In this document: positions 44,370 through 56,140 of the stretch, one piece after another | Position numbering within the stretch: position 1 is the stretch's first letter | Layout of the letters: each line of letters opens with the position of its first letter | Made by a program: the position numbers and the translations under genes | Notes under the pieces: generated by a model | The model's input: only the letters and a program-made list of their open reading frames with translations | Database searches by the model: none | Told to the model about the DNA's origin: nothing | Source of the DNA: Periplaneta americana | Taxonomy: Eukaryota > Arthropoda > Insecta > Blattodea > Blattidae | Length of the DNA stretch: 64,000 nt | Assembly: GCF_040183065.1 (NCBI RefSeq) | Contig: NC_091133.1 | Location: 137,078,306 to 137,142,305, forward strand | Direction: 5' to 3'

Positions 44370-46535
44370 CAGGGAAAGGATTTATATGTAAATACATATT
44401 TATTTGCATTATCTTTATGTTTCACAATGTGTAGGGTTGAAAAATCCTACTTTTATTTTCCATATTTTTCCATATTTTAGAGTTTAGTACATATTTTCGT
44501 TAATTTCCATATATTTTCCATATTTCATATAAAACAGTCCATATTATATTAGGTTTAACAATAAAACAAAACAAAATTCCATTAACTTTTAAAAATACAT
44601 TTCAACAATAGAGATTTAAACACATGTTCAGTAATCCCTTTAACATCAGAGTTATTTGAAAATTAGCAGTCCTATCAACAATGGGAAAGTAAGTTACAAA
44701 ACTGTATTAATTTAATTTAAAATTTTTAACAGACTTCAGTTGTGCAGCTCAACAGTTAAATGCCAGTCAGAGTACACATAGGTTCAGTTTTGTAAATCAT
44801 ACTATAAAGACGGTAAATATGCCAAAAGTACGTCATTCAGTCAATTTAAAATCAAAACTAACAAGTTACATTTCAGAATTTAAAGAAGATGGTTTATCAA
44901 CTGACAATAAAATATTATTTTGTAATTTGTGTCAGTGTGCAGTATCATCTACACAAAAGTTCCTGGTGCAACAACACATTACAACTAGTAAACATCAGGC
45001 CACAAACAACTAAATTCCAAGCAGAGACAATTGTTTTTAACACAACCAACAACATCGAATGTAAGATCTGAGTTTAACATCGACCTGTGCCGTTCTCTCA
45101 TCTCTGCTGATATTCCTCTCTACAAACTAAAGAATAAGGTCTTCAGGGAATTCCTTGAAAAATATACTCAACATACAATCCCGGATGAGTCAACACTTAG
45201 GAAGACGTATGCTCCATCCATCTACGATGAGACAATACAGAAGATAAGAGATGAAATTAAAGATAGTTCAATTTGGGTTTCCATTGATGAGACTCCCGAC
45301 AAAGAAGGTAGACTTGTTGGTAATGTAGTTATCGGTTTGTTAAGTGAACAATATTCTGAACGAATTCTTTTACATTGTGATGTTCTAGAAAAGTGCAATA
45401 ACAAAACTATAGTTAAACTGTTCAACGAAGCTATGGGTATCCTGTGGCCAAAGGGTATTATGTACGATAATGTGTTATTCTTTATTAGCGATGCTGCCCC
45501 TTATATGGTCAAAGCTGGACAAGCATTATCTGTTGTATATCCTAAATTGACTCATTTTACTTGTGTGGCGCATGCATTTCATCGTGTGGCAGAAGTGGTC
45601 AGAGACAATTTCCCTAAAGTAGATTTGTTGATTTCATCAGTGAAAAAAGTATTTCTCAAAGCTCCCAGTAGAGTTAACGTGTTGAAAGAAATGTACCCTG
45701 AAATTCCATTGCCACCAAAGCCAATTTTAACTAGATGGGGTACATGGCTAGAAGCAGTTGAATATTATGCCGAACATATAGACTCTATTAACAATGTTCT
45801 CCTTGCATTGGACTCTGAAGATGCAGTCTCAATTGATACTGCGAAAACAGTTACCTGTGACATAAGTGTGAAGAATGACTTAGCTCACATTCAGCATACA
45901 TTTTCATGCATCATAAAAACGCTCAAAAGTCTCCAAAATAGGCACCTTTCACTATCTGAAAGTTTTGAAATTATAAATAGTACTGTGGAACAACTGAATC
46001 GTGGTAGAGGTAAAGTTGCAGATGCAGTAAGAGCTAAGGTGGACACTGTACTTTCAAAAAACCCTGGATATGAAGAACTACAAAAGGTTGTTGCTGTGAT
46101 GAGTGGTGAATCAACAGTGAAGATTAACTTGGACTTATCCCCAGCAGACATTGTGAAATTGAATTATGTACCAGTTACTTCTTGTGACGTCGAACGCTCT
46201 TTTAGTCAGTATAAATCTATCCTCAGAGACAATAGAAGAAGATTCACTTTTCAGCACTTGAAAGAAATGTTTGTAACCTATTGTTATGGTAACAGACAAT
46301 AAAAATTGTGTTTTGTTGAAACTACATTGGAAGATAAGGTACGTCCATTATATTTTTTGTTTAGTTTGATTAAAATGTACCAATATTTAACGTAGTCATT
46401 TTTTTATAATTTTAAGTCCATATTTAATTCCATATTTTGGTAAAAATCCATATTTAATTCCATATTTTGGTAAAAATAACTACATATATATTTACATATT
46501 TCATATATTTTTAGTCCATATAAATCCGTTCCCTG
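44370..46535 (+). mobile_element. Nearly intact hAT element with 8-bp target duplication
   Basis: GTAATAAG is duplicated exactly at 44362-44369 and 46536-46543. The ends are CAGGGAAAGGATTTATATG and, in reverse complement, CAGGGAACGGATTTATATG: inverted repeats of about 20 bp with one difference, starting CAGGG as in many hAT elements. Both subterminal zones carry several TTCCATATTTT repeats (44455-44560 and 46415-46515), plausible transposase binding sites. The element is 2166 bp and carries a full-length transposase gene with a single frameshift. Confidence 0.94.
44819..46302 (+). pseudogene. hAT transposase, complete except for one frameshift
   Basis: The first frame, 44819-45013, encodes an N-terminal BED/C2H2-like zinc finger: FCNLC, then QQHITTSKH about 19 residues later. 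It runs into a stop near 45011 because of a 1-bp shift in an AAACAAC run; the other frame carries on through 45031-46302 (423 residues) to a natural stop. In the 423-residue part the catalytic residues are in place: D86 in SIDETPD, D154 in FISDAAPYM, the C-x2-H motif at 178-181 (TCVAHAF), the RW pair at 235-236 (LTRWGTW) and E388 in [11 protein letters not shown]. The C-terminal dimerisation helix follows. Relatives in this window at 9360, 4255 and 60590 share the VERSFS segment. The small number of defects suggests a recent insertion. Confidence 0.9.
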
Positions 46536-46543
46536 GTAATAAG

Positions 46544-48640
46544 CAATACTTGGAAAGCGAAGGTATTCGAATTTAAAACTTCCCAACTGAGAGAGGAAGA
46601 CTGAGAAACATCATCTGATTATGGATATTGGTCTGCATATTCCACGAGGTGCACAAGTCACCTCAGGTATGACATGTAAGCAGTGTTTACAAATATTATA
46701 AATAATCCCATAATAAGGAAACAGAACTTAGGTGATCCTGCTTCATTAATCTCAAACGGTTTTAATTATTATTATAAGCAAGGACCTAAAGAGTAGACCC
46801 ACATGTGCTACTTCTTCCTCTATAAATAACAAAAGAAAGCATGTCTTCTCTTCTCTATTATCCAAACAGCTATACACAATGACCAGCTTCCCTGATACAG
46901 ACAAAAAGTGCCAAACCGTTTTATTTTCCATCTCATCTCATATTTACAGCCACATTCGCACATTATTAGAAGCAGGAAAAAATTAAATTACTTCATATAA
47001 GTAAGAAAGATAACAGAATCCATTCTTAGGTCTAGTAATTTAAACATAAGGGATTGATACATTTTTTCATTAAGCTTTCAAATCCTTAAAGGGACAAATA
47101 TTCCTGTGAAAACTGAGAAATAAAAGAAGACTTATTCCTTGTTTTACCAGTATAATTAATAAATAGCATGACAGAGGGCATGACATTATGGAAATTAACG
47201 TGTCAAAATCTGTCGACTCAAGTATCAGAGCTTTAAATAGCAATATGTGCAATTTGGTAAGTATAGATCACTTTCTAGGAGTCACACATGCCAAATTTAG
47301 AATCGATAGTTAATCTTATGTATCACCGTTTCGAAAATTGATAAATGTTGTCATATTCTCAGAATATGACAACATTTATATTAATTTCAAGAACCCTCTC
47401 ATCTTGAATATTAAAAAAAAAAAAAAAGAGATGAAAGTTGTTGGTACAGGTTGATAATCGCGTAAAATGAATATTGCATTGAAAGTTGCAGTTCGTATGC
47501 TGGCATCAAGGTACAAAAATAATTAGACCACATGGTGATCTTCAATACATTATCAAAAAGAGCCACAACAGTTGTTGGAAAGGATTGATAACAGTGTAAT
47601 ATGAACATTGCACGAAATTTGTTCATTACCATAGTTCACACTCGGGACGCCTGGTGAACTCCGCTAGACTACGTGGCAGTTACTGATGTAAGACAAGTTG
47701 CCTGGATTGCACGGCGATTTTAAGAGAGAGGAGCGAATGTAAGATAAAACGGTGAGAGGGAACGATCAGTGGACTATCGTAAACTGCCTCCGTATTCAGG
47801 TTATATTTTCAATGTCAGCTCTATGACTGATTTTACGTAAATGTTACGTGACGATGTGGTGGGGATGGTTACAGTAAAATACGCCTATAAATGAATAAGG
47901 AAGGAACTTAATTCTCTTCATTAAGTATTTTTTCCACGTCTAAATAAACTTTTTATTATAATGCAAGCCGTACAAACTAACTTGTAGGCCTATTGTATGC
48001 AAACTGTCTGACGAGCAAACGCAAAGACTATGACGAAAAGGAGGGAGCATAGTAGCCCATATTACACATATTTATAATATCAAAATACCAACAGTCAACA
48101 TCTAAAATGCAAAGTTGGTTTGTGTGTTAGCAGTAAACAGAGAATTCGTATTGATTGCTAGGATACTGCAGCCTTGCTCAATCTAGTGTACGTTGTTTCA
48201 CTTTTTTGGAAGTTCAAGTAAGTTCTGTTTACTTCGTATGACGAGATTGTGGGGCTATCGCGTGCATGAAATTTAATTATAGTAAGAAAGGTGAGAGCAA
48301 AGGACATGTTGAATTGAGAAGAAAAGAAGTGACTAACGCTTCGATGTTTAAGAACTGATATGACTGAATAACCGTATAGCTGCTGTATTTAAGAGTTAAT
48401 TTGATTAGCACATAATGTACACTCATTTTTCTTCTGTTTTGTATATTCCTATAATCCTCATTAGCAGAAGCAAGATTTTTTGTTATTAGTGATAAATTAG
48501 AAAGTTGTTCATAAAAAAAACACGTTTTATATGCATATGCAGATATTTTGGAATGGTTTATGGCATTAAATTGTGGAGATTCTTTTTTTACAATTTTGAC
48601 TTTTTTCAAGATTATTGTGTTCTCTAGCGATATTATTATT
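46544..48640. other. Unannotated stretch
   Basis: No gene recognised. Contains a 39-bp hairpin (47341-47379), a poly-A run near 47412-47427 and one TAGGCCTA near 47986. A 131-codon frame on the minus strand (48277-48672) matches nothing I know and reflects AT-rich composition. Confidence 0.45.
47341..47379. repeat. Perfect hairpin, 19-bp arms, 1-nt loop
   Basis: ATAAATGTTGTCATATTCT, then C, then the exact reverse complement. It is too AT-rich and without a T tract to call a terminator. Confidence 0.9.
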
Positions 48641-48644
48641 ATTA

Positions 48645-49831
48645 CTAGCCGTACCCGTGCGCTCCGCTGCACCCGTTACAAATAAATATAAAGTAATTAC
48701 ATAATTAAAATAGGACATTTTATCCAGGGAACATTCGTGTTTGATAGAAGGATAAATCGTTTAATATGTTACTTAATTTAAATTGCATCCAAATAATTAA
48801 AATGCGATCATTTTGGTCCAGAGACACTCATTTGGTGCAATGTCAATTCCTTTAACATGTTTCTTAATTTTTATTACATGCAACCATAGTTTAATGAATA
48901 TTGACATCATTTAGATTTAATGTGTATATTTTATTTTACTTGTTATAGGTTTCCATTAAATTATGGTAATAACTTAATTTTAACCCTTGTTTTCTAAGTA
49001 TTCAGTAAATGGCGCTTGGCCCACTATGGTACTAAACCCTTCAAATAACTTAAATTATATTATATAATATTACATATTATATTATATTATATTATATTAT
49101 ATTATATTATATTATATTATATTATATTATATTATATTATATTATATCAGAAGTTTCTGTAATAACATTATAGCATTATGTCCATCTAGAGAAACTACAC
49201 TTTCCAGTGGTGAAATAATAATTAATTATACAAATCGGTTAATTTAGCTTCCGATATTACTTCATACAAACACAGAAACATTCTCTGTAGGCTATCTTTC
49301 ATAGCTTTCGATTGGTGCTTCCAAGGCCCCTTATAGACGAAGTCATTTGTTTTTTAATTCATTACACGGCCTTAGATGGCAGTTATTTTAATTTTAAAAC
49401 TCATTTATCTCATTAAATATCAGTCCTATCAAAATTTTTCAAGAAATAAAACTTATCGCAAATTATTTTTAAAGAAACGTTTGTTGTGTAACATTTTTCA
49501 CAAAAATCAATAATAAGCGAGATATTTAGATTTATTTAATTCAGGACCCCTTATAACCCCTCTTTTAAATAATGTATTTTGAATGCCATATAGCCTAAAA
49601 TCTAAGTTACAACGAACTTAATTTATATTCCAATTTTCATCGAAATCCTTTCAGCCATTATCGCGTGAAAAGGTAACAAACATACATACAGACAGACAGA
49701 CATACAAACAAAAATTTCAAAAAAGCTATTTTCGGTTTGAGGATGGTTAATTATATACGTTAGGAGCAATTATTTTTGGAAAATCGAAAATTACCAGAAA
49801 AATTTCGGCTACAGATTTATTATTTGTATAG

Positions 49832-49832
<1 letters not shown>
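48645..49832 (+). repeat. Interspersed 1.1-kb repeat, copy 3
   Basis: Same ends as the copies at 6540 and 22729, closest to copy 2. It includes an ATATT array at 49066-49147, longer than that of copy 2. ATT repeats lie directly on both sides (48630-48643 and 49832-49866), so it seems to have landed in an ATT microsatellite. Confidence 0.88.
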
Positions 49833-49867
<35 letters not shown>

Positions 49868-49869
49868 AA

Positions 49870-50095
49870 GGTGTTTTAATGTACATATGAAACTGACTAT
49901 AAATTTTGTTTACTTATATTTGATTTGCTTCTGATTTTCGAGAAAGCAAATAAACTTTTAATTTGGTACACAGGCTAGGTCGAGCCTAATAAAAGCTTAC
50001 GAATGATGAGCTGTAATATGTTTGCAAGACTTGCATAACCAAGTTTATTAATAAATTCCACTAACAGTTGTCATTAAAAATATAAAATTATAAAT
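49870..50095. other. Unannotated spacer
   Basis: AT-rich, nothing recognised. Confidence 0.5.
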
Positions 50096-50099
50096 AAGA

Positions 50100-50185
50100 A
50101 AAAATAATCCTACCAGGAAGCGAACTTACAATCTCTGGTTCCGAAGTCAGAAACCTTACCCCTACGCTACAGAACTTCGTTCCAT
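50100..50185 (-). repeat. Possible tRNA-derived SINE head, antisense
   Basis: The reverse complement has GTAGCGTAGGGGTAAGG (A box) and TAAGTTCGCTTCCTGG (B box) in tRNA-like spacing. The B box lacks the usual GGTTCGA start. Confidence 0.5.
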
Positions 50186-50449
50186 TTGCTGCATTGTAGA
50201 CGGACCACTATGAAAGAATCAACCGGAACAAACATCACAGCATTGCCTTCGAACGCAATGAGTTTACTCGTGTGAACCTGACTTAAAAACTTCACATTTA
50301 AACTACCAAGAGTTGGCCCATTCTTCTTGAACCCAATTGTACTTTTGTTTCAAGTTGAAAAAATGATATTTTACAAATAAAACTTGAATTTAACATTCAC
50401 ACTTCCATGCCATGAAGTCCGAAGAGCTAAGTTGGTATGCGAATTGCAG

Positions 50450-52600
50450 ATTTTCCTGCCGCTCGACGGTTAATTTGAATGGGGACAGATAAAATCTAAA
50501 CGAAGAGACAGTCCAGGACAATTTACAAGAATTACCAGGCATCAGAAATCAGACGTAGAAGAAGAAGCAGCTCACAGAATAAAACCCATGATTCAGTCGG
50601 CTCAATCAACACCATGCCTCGAGAGCAAATCGCAGCAGATGCAGAACGTCACCAAGAGCGAGTAGCAGCCTTGAGGTTCCTTCATCAGGCAAGGGTATCA
50701 AGTACCAACGGCAGAAGGAAATACAAGAATCTCCTGAAGAGAAAGAGGGAGACACACCTGGAGGAGGAAACCAGGCGCCTAATAGAGGAGGCCGTGCTGA
50801 AACCAAGGAACCGACGTTCACATCCGCTCTACAAATAGATTCCTGGAAACAATACTTCGCTCGGATCCTTAATCAGAGGAAACTGGAAAAAGAACCTAAC
50901 AGAGAACAGCAGCACAATCGACCACTTCCCTAAAATAACAATACAAGGAGTCACAAGACCTGAAAAGCAGAAAAGTCCCCGGACAAGATTTCATCTATAC
51001 GAACATCTGAAACAATCAGGAGATGCACTTAAAGAAATATGGATCGAATTTTTAACAAATGTCTAGAGATGGAACAAATATCAGAAGATTTGGACGTGAA
51101 TATTCTAAGCGTACACACACGAAGTATCTCCGTATACATAGTTCCTGGTAATTATGACTACGCACAACAAACCACCAACGACAACTATCAAATAGAATAT
51201 TCATGTCCAAATCTAAGCGTACACATACCACGTCACAGCAGAAACCACAAGCATATGTTCTTGATAATGATTAATTGTCAACTTAAAACACAAGATTTGT
51301 AACATAGTATTACACTAATGATATAATACTTTAACACATTTTACCCATTGCAAATTTTAAATCTATGATTTCTTCATTTTATTCATAATCAAATTTTAAT
51401 TGATGTTTTTAACACCGCCGATACTCGCATAATTAATTGCTCACTATTTAATTTGTGTGTATACGTGTAACATGAGTTATATGTATATACAATTACTTTC
51501 AATTCTTTCAAACTTGCATTTATATTAAAATCAATTATAACAACCTTATATATAGTTCCATACATAAAAATCATGAAGATTCATTTATCATGTATATTAT
51601 ACTGTTTGTTTATCAATTTATTCAAGTTTCAGATCACGTATTTTATTATATCTGATGATGCCAAACAAGGCGAAAACGTTAATATATATTTAATACATTC
51701 ATAGAAAATAAACATTTGCAAAGAGATATGTCTTATGATTGATCATATATATATATTTTGTACTATATTACTAGACTTATCTGAACAAAAACGAACTGTA
51801 AATTAAATATCAGAGGACTGAAGAAATTAAAACATTAGAAATCTGTACAAGGGGAAAAGGAAACGCCTCCGCAGCAGATTCGTAGCGGGGGACTGCATTA
51901 GAAAGCTATTCAGAGAAATCATCACAGAGTCTCACAAGAAACAGAAACCAAAATCCCACAGAATAATTTGGCTTTAGAAAAGGAAGAACAACCGTCCAGG
52001 CAGTCGTCAACTGACTAGAGGATTTAAAGACGCCCTATGGGAACCGAAAAGGAAGCATATACAGTGTTCGTCGACTACAGCAAGGCGTTCGATGTGATTG
52101 GCAGACCAAAGTTAATCAAGAAATTGGGAAACATGATTGGAAGAGGCAATCACCTGACGCATATTATTACAACAATTTAACTGCTGTCCACGACGGCGCA
52201 AGCGTTTCCAGACTAACGGCGACCCACTACTCCAGTCCTCTTCAATATTGCGACAGCATACGTAATAGACATACCCCAACGACAATGTAGGCTACATTTA
52301 CGCCAATGATATGCTCACAGTCATGACAGCGAAAAAGTAGAAAACTTGTAACTAAGCTTCCAAAGATTAGTAGATTGGGCAGATGACAACAGACGGAAAA
52401 TAAACAAAGACAAAACTCTATAGACAGCCTTCTGAAAAGAAGGCAAAGTAAAAACTCAGGACCATATCTGCTACAGAGAAGAGAACCTGCGCATTAACAC
52501 CTGTTTTAAACACCTAGGAATAACATTTCAACCTACCGGACACCACGCAAAATAAAAGACAGTCGCACCCATTTGAGCTGAAATCTTAAGCTTGCCTTTC
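50450..52600 (+). pseudogene. LINE reverse transcriptase relic, split by an insertion
   Basis: Left part: an open frame at 50614-50838 with basic, helical sequence typical of the linker between endonuclease and RT, then DSWKQYFARILNQRKLEKEP, then KEIWIEFL and MEQISED. The frame is interrupted at about 51090 by a 0.7-kb insert. It resumes at about 51805 with ISED and LYKGKGKR, NRPGSRQ, YTVFVDYSKAFDVIGRPKLI (the RT A motif, about 52055-52115), LTHIITTI, the YAND-type remnant of the C motif (about 52298) and DDN-x2-KINKDKT. Many stops occur. The superfamily (jockey-like or RTE-like) is uncertain. Confidence 0.82.
51091..51804 (+). mobile_element. Retroposon insert with hammerhead-like motif
   Basis: The insert lies between direct copies of AAATATCAGA (51076-51085 and 51805-51814); the similarity extends several bases further with mismatches, so the target duplication is about 10-18 bp. 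Inside, CTGATGA (51652-51658), a short stem with GCC/GGC and GAAA (51672-51675) follow the order of a hammerhead ribozyme core. AT-rich flanks at 51640-51650 and 51700-51715 can pair as a third helix. Hammerheads of this kind are known from Penelope-like elements. One closing pair of helix II is not canonical, so activity is uncertain. No protein was recognised. Confidence 0.55.
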
Positions 52601-52604
52601 AAAA

Positions 52605-53180
52605 GTGAGGTGCGTGGCTTATTCGAGGGCGCGGGGATAAGCAATACCTAACTAAAAATAATCCAAGTTTAAAAACAAAAGTGTTTCCATTGCCTGTAGC
52701 AGCTGGTTTAATTCATCGGCATATCTTGCTATATATTTTGATGCAATTGTTGATTTTGTTCTAAAACAGTAAACCTTTCAGTTCCTGCACAAAATGTGTT
52801 AAATGGTCATTTTAACGATGTCAAATGCCGCGACGTTGTAAAGACACAGCAGTCTTTGTTTCTGATAGTTGAGGATTGGTAACAAATCCATTCTTGGAAT
52901 TTCAATCTAAAGAAAATCCTGCCGTTCACCTTATTCTTCCCGAATTATCTCTCTGATAACCAAATGTAAAAATTGACATTACATTTTTTCAGTATTTCTA
53001 CCGAAGGCCAATCCATAATATTTTTATAAAAGGTCCATAGTAGTATCAATAAAACGACGTTTATATTAATTGTCTTCCATTAGATGCTATTTTTTTCTTT
53101 CATATTCCCTTTTCGTCTTTTTAATCTTGCCCACATTGTCTTCTGGACACTACCACAACAAACTAATAATTTCATAACTT
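52605..53180. other. Unannotated stretch
   Basis: Contains GAGGTGCGTGGCTTATTCGA near 52609, which looks like part of an unidentified transposon end, but no partner repeat was found. Confidence 0.4.
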
Positions 53181-53183
53181 ATA

Positions 53184-54230
53184 CAGGGACATCATTTTAT
53201 TTTTACTTCAATTTTTATTGTACCTGAGTTTTTTAATGTACTTCACTCCCACCCCTTCTACTAATGAAGTTCAATCGTTCTCCACACAGAACCAAGACCG
53301 CATATACAGTCATAGTAGCCTTACGGTTATAGTATGTTCGCGTTTTCCAATGACGAAAGAGCTTTCAATATTGCATCACTTTCGCACAGGTACTGTCGTC
53401 CATTTGCCTACGTCGCATTCCGGTTTTCCCCACCAGCTTCTAATCGCCTCTCTGTAAAGGCTAGTGGCTGGACTGTCTTAGCTCTTTTCTGAGAACATTA
53501 ATTTCTGTTAGGAATTGGACATCTACGTAATATTATACAACTGTTTAAAATAACTTAAATAAAAGTAATTAACTGTCACGTGATTTCCCTCCTTTCTACG
53601 ATCCTGCGACATAACCACTTGGACGGACAGTAGATAGCATGTCTGAGTAATTTTATCTTTTCGGATCGGGCAGAAGTGAAGATTGAATTTACAGTACCTA
53701 AGGTACTCTATTACAGAGTAGGTACAGAATTATTTCAACATGAGTTACTAGTACGAAGGACGAAACTGGTAATTGGAATTACACACCTTAGAACTGAAGC
53801 CTGAATCGAAATGAACCGCCACCATTTTGAAAAATGTGTTTAAATATCCATATTATGATTATTTTTCAATTTAACTTCATTCTCTATATTGTACGCTAAT
53901 GTGCTATAGACAGTATAATATACACTGTATAATGAATACGTCCACATGGATAGCTCAGTTCGTGAGTAAAAACACTTATTGTTAATACTGTACTGTATTC
54001 TGATTAAACAAAAACCTAATGAAAATGATCAAACTCAAAAGCGCGATATTTCCTAGTTTACGTAAATGGATGAACTACTTTCCTTCCCTCCTATACCTAG
54101 TAAAGTGATTTGTTTGTATATTACGCCAGTATCATCGAACTCCAGTCGTGGAAGGGGGTAGCAACCGTTGATCCAAAGGTATAGCCAGGTTAATGTCAGA
54201 AATGTTAGTAAAAATAAAATGATGTCCCTG
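53184..54230. mobile_element. TA-flanked element with CAGGGACATC TIRs
   Basis: CAGGGACATCATTTTATTTT opens the left end and its exact inverse closes the right end; the identity is about 24 bp. TA lies outside both ends (53182-53183, 54231-54232), as in the Tc1/mariner/pogo group. The 1047-bp interior has no recognised transposase, so it is probably non-autonomous. Confidence 0.85.
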
Positions 54231-54234
54231 TACT

Positions 54235-54555
54235 TTCTTTTGTAGTAGAATCCCCTTCTTCCTAATAATATAAATATCTGATCTGGTGAAAACTCTCTGA
54301 TCTTTGAAAAATGTTAAGGAATCTTCACTTTCCGATTCTTCAAACTATATTACATAGGCATGTTCTCCTCCCAAGAAGCAATTATGGTAGTGCACTCAAA
54401 GTCAATTACTTTCCCACTGTCTAAGTTACCACACCATTCAGTGATGTATGGCCATGGTGCTGCGTACACGAATATGAGATCATTCCCCACGTTCCTCATT
54501 TTCAAAGCTACAGCTTGTTCCACTGCCTGCTGTGATATTGCAGATGATAAAGGTT
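54235..54555. other. Unannotated spacer
   Basis: Nothing recognised. Confidence 0.5.
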
Positions 54556-54559
54556 GAAA

Positions 54560-54730
54560 TTATGGAAACGGGAGTACCCGAGAAAAACCCTCTGTAACGT
54601 CTGCTTTGTCCATCACAAGTTCCAACGCGACCTGGCCGGAGTTCGAACCTGGATGGAAGACCAGCGCGCTGGCATTTGAGTCACAGACGCAGCTTCCACA
54701 CGCCTCAGCCGACTGAGGTACGCCGGTGCT
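54560..54730 (-). repeat. tRNA-derived SINE, antisense (family E, long variable arm)
   Basis: In reverse complement the head starts CACCGGCGTACCTCAGTCGG (A box region) and has AGGTTCGAACTCC (B box) near 54640-54630. The roughly 85-nt gap between boxes suggests descent from a class II tRNA such as Ser or Leu. The body has GGGTTTTTCTCGGGTACTCC, again a variant of the CC-GGTT-TTTT-CC central block. Confidence 0.75.
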
Positions 54731-54734
54731 TATC

Positions 54735-56135
54735 TGGCTGGATTTGTGTATATCCATTCTGCTACGCTATTTTACGTTTTTCACTTTTATTTGTAGTTAA
54801 AATTTTACAATTAGGCCTATGAAGAGTAAAAAAAAACACTGGCTTACGTTTTTTGGACTTCATTGTGGTTTCTCAGATTGTATTATTCACATGAGCAACA
54901 TGTTAGACATTCTAACACTCCAGCAGTAGCTTGAACTGACACAGCCCTGCGAATTGGCGCACCAGTGACAGACTGATGTCTATTGGTTGTTGACACAAGT
55001 GCAGAACACATGCAACACAAACCAGTGGAGTCTTCCAGAAATATAGCCGGCCCTCCGCTGGGGCCAGTTCTTCCTTCGCCACTTGGAAACGCGAGGTTAG
55101 GTAGCTGCGGTCGCGACCTCTGCCAGAGATCCCGTCAAGAGCGATTCCCCATCATAAGTATATTTAATAACTAGACACTTCAGAATTTATATCAAATTTG
55201 AGCTTGTGAGTTAAAGCAAGCAGTGGGAAAGGATTAAGCATAGCTGGATGAAAAAACAGCAAAACCACAAGGACAAAGAAATCAAGAACAGGTTGCGGGG
55301 AAGCAATGGAGAGAAGGCGGGGAATACGGGAAGGAGCTGAAGAGATCATGATTATGCTCTGGAAGAGGTTGATTGGAAATGCGTCCATGCATCCGTACTT
55401 GAGACAGACGTGTGTATAGGTACAAATTGCATCACCTCTTCGTGGATAGCGAGTATTGCAACTACAAGAATTGTTTTCGAGCTGACCGCACAAAAATGTC
55501 GCCACAAAATATCCATTATTTTATTATTCTACCGCATTACTTAGCAAAGTACAACAAAAATTATTACAAGTATTAGATTGTATTGAAGGACGCCTATTGA
55601 ACCATCCAATATAACATTCCGTGGTAGTGTGCAGACTTCCCAAATGCGTTATTTTATCCTATCGTAAGCATGCAGGATTTATTTGACTATCGTAGGTAAG
55701 CTTGAACACTTTTTAGAAGTAAAGCTACAAGCGAATGAAACGCAAAAGAAACATTTCCAATTTTAATTATGATAAATTATTTAGAGTGTTCCATTATCGT
55801 CTGCATTGTGTACGTTTTCTCTGATTCCACACTTTTCAAGATTCTGCGTTTAATATAATGTCTACACAAATCTTTCCATTCTGCTTCAACTCTGTCTTTT
55901 CCTTTTCAGTTCTGAAACGCGTTCTCGTCATTTCTAGGCTTTGTATTGCATTTCTTTCAAGTTCTAGCTACAATATTTTACCACTCGTTCACTTTCCGCA
56001 CATTTTTTGGTATCTTTTCCCACAATTGATGATTTAAAAGCTGCTTACGTATTTTAATTCGATACTATGGAACATTCTTATCGTCATTTAATGAAAGTTC
56101 TTACAAGTTTTAGTAATTACGAGTACTAAAAACAA
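54735..56135. other. Unannotated stretch
   Basis: A 113-codon frame at 55164-55505 (minus) has eight cysteines but no recognised domain. It overlaps no known repeat and has no promoter or splice support, so I do not call it a gene. One TAGGCCTA lies at about 54813. Confidence 0.4.
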
Positions 56136-56140
56136 ATCTG

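Noticed and set aside
55164-55505. 113-codon cysteine-containing minus-strand frame
   Set aside because: No signal peptide at the start, no regular cysteine spacing and no splice or promoter support.
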